Below, piece by piece: positions 12,101-21,304 of a DNA stretch of 64,000 bases. Each line of letters begins with the position of its first letter. Position 1 is the stretch's first letter. The position numbers and the translations under genes were made by a program. Under the pieces are notes generated by a model. It ran no database searches. It had not been told where the DNA came from and saw nothing but the letters and a program-made list of their open reading frames with translations. The DNA is from Oxyruncus cristatus (taxonomy: Eukaryota; Chordata; Aves; Passeriformes; Cotingidae): positions 41,769 through 105,768 of the forward strand of contig VXAY01004969.1 in the NCBI GenBank assembly GCA_013399855.1, in the 5' to 3' direction.

Positions 12101-15100
12101 ATAGAATAGTTAGGATTGGAAGGTACCTTAAGGATCATGTGGTTTCAACCCTCCTGCCAAGGACAGGGAACCTTCTGCTTAGCAGTATTCCTAAATATGT
12201 TTAGAGTGTATGTGTGTGTGTGTGTTGGTAGATAGATAGATATGGAGTATTCCTAAATTCCTATAAATAAATATTCCTAAATTCCTAAATATATCTAATA
12301 TAGAATTTGTATTATATATAGGTATTATAGAAATTCCTGGTAAAATCCTTGCAAGAATACTTTTGAACAGATTAATACCCACTATTGCAGAAGAACTTCT
12401 GCCTGAAAGTCAAGGTGGTTTCAGAGCCAATGTGGTTTTCGGGAGCACCACAGACATGGTATTTGTTCTCAGACAGCTGCAAGAGAAGTGTAGGAAACAG
12501 AACAAAGGCCTTTATGTAACTGTTGTTGATTTCACCAAAGTTTTTGATACTGTGAGCAGAAAAGGCTTGTGGCAGATTTTGGAATGATTAGGATGTCCCC
12601 CCAAGTTCCTCAAAATGATCATTTTGCTTCATGAGGATCAGTGTGGCCAAGTCAGATATGGCGATGCACTTCCTGAGCCCTTTCTAATAACCAGTGGTGT
12701 GAAACAAGGTTGTGAATAGAGTTGGTGCAAGAAAGTAGTCTTCTTCAGCATGATGCTCCAAAGGGCCACAGCAGACCTCGATGAAGAAAACGGTATCTAC
12801 ATCCAATATCGTACTGATGGAAGCCTATTCAACCTAAGGTGAATGAAGGCCCACAGTAAGACTTGAAATCATCTTGTCCATGAGCTGCTTTTTGCTGACA
12901 ATGCCGCCCTNNNNNNNNNNNNNNNNNNNNNNNNNNNNNNNNNNNNNNNNNNNNNNNNNNNNNNNNNNNNNNNNNNNNNNNNNNNNNNNNNNNNNNNNNN
13001 NNNNNNNNNNNNNNNNNNNNNNNNNNNNNNNNNNNNNNNNNNNNNNNNNNNNNNNNNNNNNNNNNNNNNNNNNNNNNNNNNNNNNNNNNNNNNNNNNNNN
13101 NNNNNNNNNNNNNNNNNNNNNNNNNNNNNNNNNNNNNNNNNNNNNNNNNNNNNNNNNNNNNNNNNNNNNNNNNNNNNNNNNNNNNNGCGGTCACGAGTAT
13201 TGAGGCCCTGCTGCTGAGAACACAGCTGCGTTGGGCAGGGCACGTCTCCAGGATGAAGGACCACTGCCTCCCCAAGATTGTGCTCTGTGGCGAACTCACC
13301 ACTGGCTGCTGCAAGAGAGGAGCCCCGAAGAGGAGGTACAAGGACTCCCTGAAACAATGTCTCAGCCTTGGCCATATTGACCACCATCATTGGTCTACTC
13401 TGGCATCCAATCAGGAAACATGGAGACACACTATCCATAATGCTGCTGCTTCTTTTGAGAACACACACAGAATCATTCTTGAGGAGAAAAGACAATACAA
13501 AAAGAACCGAGTCTTGCCAATACCGCCTATGGAGACTTTCTGCTGTGCCTTTTGCAACTGGACTTGTCTATCCCGCATTGGCCTTTTTAGCCATCAGCAC
13601 GCTTGCAGTAAGTGTGGGTAGAGTCCTTCTCAAATCTTTGTTCGCGAAGCCTAGCCGTGATGATGATAGAAATTCCTATAATATATATTTAGAGTATTCC
13701 TAAATATATTCATGCTACACTTAAGCTCTAAAACTGCCTTCTGCCATGCCATTTAAATAGTTTTGGTGCCATGGAAAGATGTCACAAAGCATAGCTATCT
13801 CTGGTTGCCTGAAAGATCCTTCAAATCAATGCTACCTGTGATATGCAAGGCTTCACTATAGTGTCAGTCTTGATGGTTTTTAGCTGACAGGGATCTCAGC
13901 AGAAAAATTTTTTTGTATACTTGTGTGTATATAACGCTGTGGAGATTTTAAAGCAGTATCTCACAAAACAGTATGGATTATGCATATCGCACTAATATGA
14001 AACAGATGAGAATATTTCACTTTTAGACAGTGGAAAACAGTGAAAATATTCATTACCTTGTATGGTACCCTGCAATTTCTTGCTACATGTCCTCTTTCAC
14101 ACTCCCAAGTATCTCTGGGACTTGTGTGTTACAGCCCAAGCAGCCACAGGTCCATTTTTTCCAGCCCTGAGATAACCAGCAGAACCCCCACTGGGAGTTT
14201 CTGCACCGGCATGGGAATGTACAGGGATGCACTGGACTTACTTATTTTTCAACGTAAAATAAACCATTTCACTCCTCTTCATTATAGAAAGGGGGGTGGA
14301 AGTATACAGTTACATACAAATTCTCACCCCATACCTCATGAATGTAATCACAGGACAGCAGCGGCATAGGAACCTCCTGACTTTCTTCCGTATGCAACTT
14401 CTTTGCACTCAGCTGAGGGTGCTGAATGCCCATCTCTGCCAGCTGAGGAATGTCCAGGGAAATCCCCACACTAGATCCTGTGTTGCACAGGCCTGTGATG
14501 CTGGGCTTGCGTCTAGTTGCTTGCACTGGCTGGGTTGAATACAAGGGGGATATAGGGCTTGGAAAGATTTTACTGAGAGTTATAAAGGTCTGGTGGGTGA
14601 ACCCAACTACCTCCCCCCCTCTTTCTCTCCCTGCCCCCTCCACTGCCCCCATTAAAAGCTGAATCTACTTAGCAGTTTAAAGAACTTCAGGCTTTGCCTC
14701 CAGTTTGCTTCTGCATGGCCCGTGCCACACACTGCCATTACAGTAGTTGCCTAATCTAGCTCAGGTCTAAATAAACTACTGTACATGTATTTCATGTCAC
14801 CATGCCTGGTAACTAAGCTATAGCATTTAGAAACAGTTGGGTATGTAAAACAGCATAGACATAGCCCTGTGGTCATACTATGGCTTGTGGCAAGTTGAGC
14901 AGCATCCCTGTGTAGCTCCTGTTCTTTTCAGTTAAAGGATATCTTTCCCAAATGGTTGGTTGCAGCTTGCTTTCCTAGGTTAGCTCATGTCATCTCTGCA
15001 GGCTTCTACAGGTATCAGGGTAGACTGCTTGAGGCAAGGAGACATTGGGGAAGTCTGAGCAGAAAATAAACTTCAGGTATTCTGAGCTGCCCCTCTGAAG

Positions 15101-18100
15101 ATGTAATACTGCTCTGCAGTAGTCCAGAAAGACCAGTTTCCCAGATTCCTGACACAAATAGCACTTTCACTCTTCTATATTATTTTTCACTGTCTGTGTG
15201 TAATGTGTAGCATGAGAAAGCTCTATTTTCTGTACTAGGCCTCTGGATATTGCTGTGACATTAACCACTTTTTCATAAGATAGATTTGAATCATGATACT
15301 GAAAGTCTTCACATTTTCTCTGATCCAAGAGGAATTAAAATGTTGTGATTTGCATCCCAGTGCTGTTTGCCTCTTTATCAACCATGTTTCTGTGCTTGCA
15401 GGTCGAATGCCATCCATACCTAACCCAGGAAAAGTTGGTCAAGTACTGTCAATCCAAAGGGATTGCTGTGACTGCTTACAGCCCCCTTGGCTCTCCTAAC
15501 CGTCCATGGTAAAAAAGCTTTGCAGTCTTCCTGTAAACAAAACAGTGCAGTTGTAGCTTGAATCTTTGAGGCAGATTATGTAAATAATGCAGGAAAAATG
15601 AGAAAAGTGCTGTTGATTTGTTGTAGATTATGTCACACAATGTTAGGCTTCCTGCAGAGAAGCTATTATCTTTCTACCATCAGTATTCCTGTTGTTTAAT
15701 AGGGCTAAGCCAGGGGAGCCTATGCTGCTGGAGGATCCCAAGATTAAAGAGATTGCAGTTAGACATCATAAAAGCCCTGCACAGGTAAGTGGGGTTGTCA
15801 GCGCAAAATATTCCTCCTCCTCACATGTTTTCAGGCTGATAGCCAGCCTCAGCAGATGTGCCTTCTTTAGAGCATAATGGGGCTGGACTGCATTTGACTC
15901 TTCATTCTGCCCAAGTTCTTAACAGCATTCGTGCAAATGATCAGTTATTTTCTAAGAGGCCTTGAGTATCAAGTTTTGGGGTAGATTGATCAGCAGTGGT
16001 ACACGCTTGGGTGTTCATCTTCCTAAGCCTTTTAGTCCTTTCTTTAGCTAAGTTATTCTTCAGAGAAGTCCTGTAATTTGCAGACGTTGAATTGCACCCT
16101 GCCTGCTCATGTTCACATATAATTATTGAAAGGTACTTGATTATTTAGGAATGAATTATTTTTCTCTTAGTTGCTACTCACACAAATGAGTGCAGAAACT
16201 GCACTTCAAAAAAACACACATGTTCACAAGCAATCAACAACAATCATATTTTAAAGATAGGCAGAGCAGGACAAAAGATTGTATGCAGCACTTCTCTTTT
16301 TAGTATGGGGGTGGACAACATACACACTTTCAAATTCTAGAAATATGCTTTTTCTTTTATGGACTTCAAAAAGTTTAACATAGGTGAGGTAATTACCTGT
16401 GAGTCCAAAATAATCTGCAGTATCATTATGCTCATTTGGTCTGAGCATCCATGAAATGCAAGCCAGAAGCATCATAATTTTTCTCCCCCTGCTACTACCC
16501 TTAATGAAACCAAAACAAATCCTGGAAAAAAACAAGATGTAGAAACAACATAGGCCAGAAACACTCAGAGTTTGCCAACAGACTGGTGTCACAGTTTAAT
16601 GAGACAGAAGTGTTTTGCTAAGGAGGATGAGTTATGAGGAAAGACCAAAACTCCTCCCTCTAAGCAATTGTAAATCTGAAATTAAGAGGCTCCAACTGAG
16701 AAAGTGTGGAGAAAGGAAAAATAACAGCCCTTTATTAAAGGATATATGTGTATTGGCAGAACAACAAAAGAACACAAAACAAAACCCCACCCGAACAATA
16801 ACCAAAAATCCCTTTCAATGAAAAGTGAACAGTTCAGTTTGTGCTTTTTGGTGCAATTCTAACCACAGTCAGCAGGGGGTGCTGTTGGATCTCTGGAGGT
16901 CAGAGCCTGCAGTGCTCAGGGGTGGCCGACAGGAGGCGCTGTTGGGCTCTGGCGGTCACCACGTGGGTGCCCTGGGTGTGCTGGGGGAGCCGAAATGGAG
17001 CCCTTTCCTCCCCCTCACTGGGAAGGGGGAAAAGAAGAAAGAAGGGTTCTTCCCAAAGGGGACTCGGGCTGTCTGCGGCTGGCCGTGTGACCTCCCCTTC
17101 CTTCACTGATGTGCACAAAAAAAACCACTGCCAAAAACACAGGAGCCGGGGGAGGGAAAACAAAGGTGGCTCTCTCTCTTCCCAAATAGTTCCTCTCCAA
17201 TGAAGTCCAAGCAGGTCCACCCGGGGTGGGGTGGGGGCAGAAAACAGGGTGCCAGCAAGCCAGGCAGCCAGGCTGAGAACAAAGCAGCCTCCCAGCTTTT
17301 GCTTGCACACCTTCCCCTCCGTTCCTGCAACCATGAACTGTGTACTCCTCCCCCCTCTCCAGGAGAGGAAAAAAAACAAACAAAAAAAACCAAAAAAAGA
17401 ATCTCCTAGCCCTTCCCCAGGCCATTAGGCTGGAATGTCAAGCTACTGGCCAGTTCTTTTGTGTTAGTCAAATACCCAAGGCAAACCCAGCCTGCCCATT
17501 CAAACCTCCCCCCCCACACACAGTGGGGCAGGGGGAAGGGAAAATTCCGTGTTTAGTTTTTTTAGAACAAGTGAACCCATGCCAACTGGCAAATGCGCAT
17601 GCAAATTTTGGCATATCAGATTCCTGTGTGCAAATTGGTAGTCTTCCAAAGAATGAATATGGTTGTAGAAAAATAAATTGTTTTATGCATTTAAAAAAAA
17701 GTAAGAACACAAAATGCACTTGAGTAGACTTCTTGGTACCCCTTTGTTTAAGCTTCTCCTTGTTCTTTCCTAGGTTCTGATCCGGTTTCTTATCCAAAGA
17801 CACCTCATTGTCATTCCCAAGTCTGACAAACCGCAGCGTGTTCAGGAAAACATGAAGGTGAAGTTTTCATTGGGACTGCTGCTGCCTGTTTTTATGCAGG
17901 ATAGACACCCACACCCATAGCTCCCCCATGTTTCCAAGCAGCACCTAAGAGGCTTTGGAAGGGGAGTGCAGAGGTGTGAAGACTGAGGCTTCATCAGCTA
18001 CCTAACCATCTGTGCTTTTTCTCTGGAGAAAAGCATTTTGTTCCTGCCAGGAGAGAAATGGGTTCCAACAGTTGTCTGAGCTCTGCTGTTCTGGAAAGGG

Positions 18101-19213
18101 AATCCCAGTTTTGGCCCTGACCTGTGAGAAACACTTAGCAAGTCTTGATTTAAGGTGTAAAAAAACAAGTTGTGAACACCAGACCTGTTATGGTTTATGT
18201 CTCACTTTGAGGCTGTGGTTCCTCTTGGCAGAGAAGTTCAGCTGGACATTGGCTTATAAGACCTGGCATCTTAAATGATACCTCTGTGTTACTTTTAATC
18301 CATGCTGCTAAGTTTGGAGCTATTTCTCCTATGAACCACCAGCAAGAATTCCTAGATGATTGATTAGCTTGAGACAGCTATTTGCAGTGGGTACCCAGTA
18401 GTCTTCTCTTGTAGCAGAAAATTTACCTCTAGTTCCAGTATTCGTGACAAATCAAGTAATGAATCCTGAGCACCTTAAAGTCTTCTATTGGTGCATTACA
18501 ACACAAACTGCAGTGGTGTTGGCATTCAACACCCAGAACTCTAATTCCTATATACTATATATTCCTATAAACAGCATCTCAGAGAGAGGAGGACCATGTT
18601 GATTACTTCACAGGTAAATTTTTATTTGGTTGAGAAATAAGAATAGTTCTTAACTATGGTTAATGTTTTCCTACCTCAAGTCATAAAAGCATGAAGCACG
18701 CACACTAGCTAACTACTCATGAGCTTTTTTTCTTCCTTTCCCTGGTAGGTGTTTGATTTTGAACTGTCTAAAAAGGAGATGGATGTCATCCTCAGCTTTA
18801 ACAGGAACTGGAGGGCAGTTCCAGTGCTCCAGTATGTTATTATCCTTACAATCCACTGGGCCTATTTCTGTCTGTATTTTCATCCCCCATGTCTTGAAAA
18901 CATACATGACCAAAATCATTGAGAGTTTGTACTTTAAACCCTGGACCGCAGGTAACGAGGCATGTCCTGGAACTGACATCAGGAGGGCGATTCATTTGGA
19001 GTGCTCCTTTCAGCATATTGGTGTTACATGTGCTTTCGCACATGTGTTCAATTTAATGACAGCTGCAAAACTTAAGTACATTGCGGGGGGGAGGGGGAAG
19101 AGACTGCAATAGGGAAACGCTGCCAAGCTACTTTCTGTGTACTTAAATGACGAGTTCTTTCTCTTTTCAGAGCTGTCAATCACAAGGATTACCCATTCAA
19201 AGCAGAATATTGA
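8613..19213 (+). CDS. AKR1B1-like: Aldo-keto reductase family 1 member B (aldose reductase-like), complete, 10 exons
   Basis: Cytosolic NADPH-dependent reductase of aldehydes and aldoses (AKR1B group; glucose to sorbitol in AKR1B1, retinal and lipid aldehydes in AKR1B10). Joining 8613-8681, 9408-9575, 10568-10684, 11391-11468, 11931-12053, 15402-15508, 15703-15784, 17774-17857, 18749-18831 and 19171-19213 gives 317 residues with no stop, and all introns are GT-AG. The catalytic tetrad is intact: Asp45, Tyr50, Lys79 and His112. Cofactor-site residues seen are Ser161-Asn162 (GVSNF), Gln185, Tyr211 (AYSPLGS), Lys264-Ser265 (IPKS), Arg270, Glu273 and Asn274. The C-terminus ends DYPFKAEY, as in AKR1B10. 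The ATG at 8613 (ACCATGG) has a better context than the one six bases upstream at 8607, which would add two residues. Two pocket residues are unusual: Tyr113 where AKR1B has Trp, and Val300 where it has Cys. Family assignment is firm; whether it is the B1 or B10 orthologue is unsettled. Confidence 0.95.
8682..9407 (+). other. AKR1B intron 1
   Basis: The first 450 bases are part of the CpG island. The remainder is ordinary unique sequence. No repeat is recognised. Confidence 0.85.
9408..9575 (+). CDS. AKR1B1-like: AKR1B coding exon 2 (catalytic Asp, Tyr, Lys)
   Basis: 168 bases, 56 residues, phase 0 at both ends, with acceptor TTTTAG|GCTCC and donor AAG|GTACAA. It carries [14 protein letters not shown], which supplies the catalytic Asp45 and Tyr50, and it ends FIVTK with the catalytic Lys79 as its last codon. 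Confidence 0.96.
9576..11390 (+). other. AKR1B introns 2 (9576-10567) and 3 (10685-11390)
   Basis: Unique AT-rich sequence on both sides of exon 3. A 14-base palindrome (CTTGTTCGAACAAG) at 10851-10864 is within chance expectation. Nothing else is recognised. Confidence 0.8.
10568..10684 (+). CDS. AKR1B1-like: AKR1B coding exon 3 (catalytic His)
   Basis: 117 bases, 39 residues, phase 0. Reads [12 protein letters not shown] at the start and [16 protein letters not shown] at the end. His112 is the catalytic histidine. The next residue is Tyr113 (codon TAC, 10667-10669), where the AKR1B family normally has tryptophan (HWP). Confidence 0.96.
11391..11468 (+). CDS. AKR1B1-like: AKR1B coding exon 4 (loop A)
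   Basis: 78 bases, 26 residues, phase 0. It encodes the acidic, variable loop-A segment ([12 protein letters not shown] to FLNTWE) that lines the substrate pocket. Acceptor is AACAG|GCTGG and donor is GAG|GTAAGT. Confidence 0.95.
11469..11930 (+). other. AKR1B intron 4
   Basis: Unique AT-rich sequence. I see no repeat or reading frame of interest. Confidence 0.8.
11931..12053 (+). CDS. AKR1B1-like: AKR1B coding exon 5
   Basis: 123 bases, 41 residues, phase 0. Contains [19 protein letters not shown], the AKR signature with Ser161 and Asn162 that bind the nicotinamide amide, and ends at Gln185 (VMNQ). Donor is CAG|GTGAGA. Confidence 0.96.
12093..12185 (-). mobile_element. CR1 LINE 3'-end fragment
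   Basis: Reads TAGAATCATAGAATAG, then the CR1 tail words for 'lesson' sequence (GGTACCTTAAGGATCAT, CAACCCTCCTGCCAAGGACAG) in reverse orientation. It lies in AKR1B intron 5. Confidence 0.85.
12208..12245 (+). repeat. (TG)n and (GATA)n microsatellites
   Basis: A short TG run is followed by three GATA units, then AT-rich repeats of ATTCCTAAAT that form the pre-insertion landscape of the LINE. Confidence 0.85.
12327..12338 (+). repeat. Target-site duplication, left copy (ATAGAAATTCCT)
   Basis: Identical 12 bases occur at 13666-13677, immediately after the (TGA)n tail of the LINE. This places both insertion boundaries to the base. Confidence 0.88.
12339..13665 (+). mobile_element. 5'-truncated, decayed RTE-type LINE (AviRTE-like)
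   Basis: A reverse-transcriptase reading frame is recognisable: [10 protein letters not shown], then [12 protein letters not shown], and RT-like SGVKQGC. After the gap come [33 protein letters not shown] and a Cys/His tail ([21 protein letters not shown]). The frame has an in-frame stop after QILE and a frameshift or stop after KQGC, so it is dead. The 3' end is a short (TGA)n tail. A 12-bp direct repeat flanks it. Family naming is inferred; RTE-type is likely, AviRTE possible. Confidence 0.85.
12911..13186. other. Assembly gap (276 N)
   Basis: A run of N inside the RTE-like element. The protein on either side suggests that the missing part, from the catalytic (F)ADDA region to the C-terminal domain, may be longer than 276 bases in an intact element, so the gap size may be an estimate. 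Confidence 0.99.
13666..13677 (+). repeat. Target-site duplication, right copy (ATAGAAATTCCT)
   Basis: Exact partner of 12327-12338, abutting the LINE 3' tail. Confidence 0.88.
15402..15508 (+). CDS. AKR1B1-like: AKR1B coding exon 6
   Basis: 107 bases. Begins [13 protein letters not shown] and includes AYSPLGS with Tyr211, which stacks on the nicotinamide ring. It ends inside the Trp codon (TG|G), so the following intron is phase 2, matching the human gene as I remember it. Confidence 0.96.
15703..15784 (+). CDS. AKR1B1-like: AKR1B coding exon 7
   Basis: 82 bases. The first base completes the split Trp codon, then [18 protein letters not shown] follows. Only 194 bases of intron separate it from exon 6. 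Donor is CAG|GTAAGT. Confidence 0.95.
15785..17773 (+). other. AKR1B intron 7
   Basis: About half of it is the solo LTR at 16587-17584. The rest is unique AT-rich sequence. Confidence 0.85.
16587..17584 (-). mobile_element. Solo LTR of an avian endogenous retrovirus (ERVL-like), with 5-bp duplication
   Basis: A 998-bp block begins TG (16587) and ends CA (17584), and is bracketed by ACTGG at 16582-16586 and 17585-17589. A 5-bp duplication is typical of ERVL-class elements. AATAAA is present on the - strand at 16731-16736, so the LTR runs antisense to AKR1B. It is clearly related, in reverse, to the LTR starting at 63446. No internal viral genes are present. Confidence 0.88.
17774..17857 (+). 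CDS. AKR1B1-like: AKR1B coding exon 8 (NADPH 2'-phosphate site)
   Basis: 84 bases, 28 residues, phase 0. Contains [14 protein letters not shown]. Lys264, Ser265, Arg270, Glu273 and Asn274 form the adenosine 2'-phosphate pocket and the safety-belt region. A solo LTR ends 189 bases upstream of this exon. Confidence 0.96.
17858..19170 (+). other. AKR1B introns 8 (17858-18748) and 9 (18832-19170)
   Basis: Unique sequence with no recognised repeat. A G-rich run lies at 19084-19097. Confidence 0.8.
18749..18831 (+). CDS. AKR1B1-like: AKR1B coding exon 9
   Basis: 83 bases. Begins [18 protein letters not shown] and includes RNWRAVPVL. Val300 stands where AKR1B1 and AKR1B10 have the redox-active Cys (Cys298 in mature numbering). 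It ends at CA|, phase 2, with donor GTATGT. Confidence 0.95.
19171..19213 (+). CDS. AKR1B1-like: AKR1B coding exon 10 and stop
   Basis: 43 coding bases after acceptor CTTTTCAG. Completes Gln304 and reads [13 protein letters not shown] then TGA at 19211-19213. The DYPF(x)AEY tail is typical of AKR1B10-like members. Confidence 0.93.
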
Positions 19214-19670
19214 ATCCAAGTGGTTTCTGCAAGACCTCCATTTAAGTACTTCCACATTAGAAGATGCACTCTCTAGCTTGATCTTGATTTCTTCTTCTGT
19301 ACTTGACAATAATTATGAACAGTTACTTTTCCTCCTCTTCTAGGAGGAGATCATTAGCTGATGTAAGAATGCATCAATAGGGCTGGTGTTTTTTAAAAGA
19401 TGGTTAGCAGAAATCTGGTTTTGATTATTAGTAGAAAGACAATGTATTTCATTTCCTTTTTTCCTTGTCTTTCTTAATTAGAAACATGTCTAACAAAAAA
19501 TCTGGTTACTTACATGATTTTTTTATATTTCTGGTGTGGTCAGTAATACTGGCTCGAGACTGTCACTGAATGCTCTAATCACTTTGCTTTTTATATAGTT
19601 GTGACTTTTATAGAATATGTCTCTAGTACTTTGAAATTTTATATGAATAAAGTTTATTAATAATGAAAGT
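19214..19670 (+). other. AKR1B 3' untranslated region with AATAAA at 19646-19651
   Basis: The 3' UTR runs about 450 bases from the stop codon. A canonical AATAAA is followed by AT-rich sequence and a GT-containing stretch, so cleavage is expected near 19665-19680. Confidence 0.7.
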
Positions 19671-21304
19671 TAATCAGTGTAGTGCTTAAATTGTTTCATA
19701 CAGTTAGTTAGGCATGTTTTTCTAAAGCCTGGGGTTTTACAAATTTTAATACAGATATAAATAAATTTCTATAATTCCTGTACAAAGGCAGTACGTACAG
19801 ACCACTTTGTGGCTTAAACATCAAACAGGATTGTGCTCTAGTTAGGACCTAAAGAACAAAGTTGCACCTATTGCCTCATGTACCCCTTCCTCTGAATACC
19901 TAGAAACTGAACTCTTGTATGATTAGGGATGAAAGTTGAAGGCAACATCATATCCAGTGATAATATACATTAAAATCTTCCCAGCTGAACATAAGGGCTA
20001 CCCCCAAAATCACACTGACTTGCACTGGAAGTCTCAAATATAAAATTAGGTTTTTGACTCTGCTGGCAGCATCCAGAACAATATATTCAGACACAGGCTG
20101 GCTTTACCTAAGGAAAACACAGAAAAAGTTCTTGAAGAACACCAAAGGAAACCCTGAGGCAGACTAACGAGTAATTGCTTTAAAATATTTTTATGTAGAT
20201 ATTGCTGGGCCAAAGCCAAGTTGTTTTGTGCCATTCTGCATGCTGATAAGAGAAACTGTAGCTAGAACACGGAGTCAGCTGCAGGGAAGCAAACCACAAT
20301 TTTGTTTTGTCTGAAAAATCATCACTTAAAAATGTTATTGAAATACCAAAAAAATCTTACAGCATTGTTGAGTCAGCCACCAGGATTTGTCTTTACTGAA
20401 TTCTGCCAGGAGGTGGTGCCATCTGGTAGGAAAAAAACATGGCCACGCCATTTTACAGTATTTCTTAAAAATAAACCTGATTGCACAGAGCATGCTTCTA
20501 CACTCCCAAAAAAGGCAGTAACCAGAAGCAAAAGAAACTACCATCAGCAAGGAAAAGTGTCACTTCAGCAAAGCTTATGGTAACTTGTAGCAACATAGTC
20601 AGGCAGTGTGAGGCAGAAGAGGCCCACTTTCAAGCATACAGGCTCTTTTCAGGTTAAATTAGGCAGCATCCAAATATTTCTCCCCCAGCAGTTCAGGAAG
20701 CTGTGCTTGCTGCAGCCTTCCCATTGCTTCCTGTGGAGTTGGCAGCGGCCTAGAGGGCCTCTTTTGGATGACCATGAGCTGGTTAGAGCAGGTACATGCT
20801 GTACTGCTGCTGGAGAAAAAATGAAGGGACATAAGAGAACGACAGAGCCTGCAGCTCTCCAGCCTTAGTCCCTGTGATCACCCATGTGTCAAAGCACATC
20901 CCATCAAGGTAGACAGAAGAAACATAATGGCTCTCACATGGAAAATTTATTTCAAAGCAAGCAAGCAGACAGTTTTAGCACTAGGTCAGAACATACTTTG
21001 CTGAGCACACTGCCTCCCAGATGATGCACAGCTCCCATCCTGTACTGATAGGAATGACAATTAAGATTATTTCCACCCCTTCCCCCTTGCCCCCCGCCAA
21101 AGATTATGTGTGTTAAAGCTGCCAATTTTGCAATTTGTCTGTCTCCTGAAGGATAGTACATCAGGAGAGACATCCTTCAGGGTTCTTTACACTAGCTTAT
21201 CTTACATGGACTTAGTGCAATTCCTATCCCTGTTACAACTGGTCCGTTCCTACGCATTAACAAACTGGGGAAATATTCCATTTATTGTGAGTGCAGTTTC
21301 AGAA
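19671..21304. other. Intergenic gap between convergent AKR1B and CALD1
   Basis: About 1.6 kb between the two predicted polyadenylation sites. No gene, repeat or CpG island is recognised. The alternative CALD1 signal at 20946-20951 lies here. Confidence 0.65.

Larger units (their letters stand above)
12054..15401 (+). other. AKR1B intron 5, the longest intron of the gene
   Basis: Holds the CR1 fragment, microsatellites, the RTE-like insertion and the assembly gap. From 13678 to 15401 it is unique sequence with nothing recognised. Confidence 0.85.

Noticed and set aside
16825..17803. Cluster of frames up to 159 codons on both strands in AKR1B intron 7
   Set aside because: They fall inside the GC-rich solo LTR, which is non-coding.
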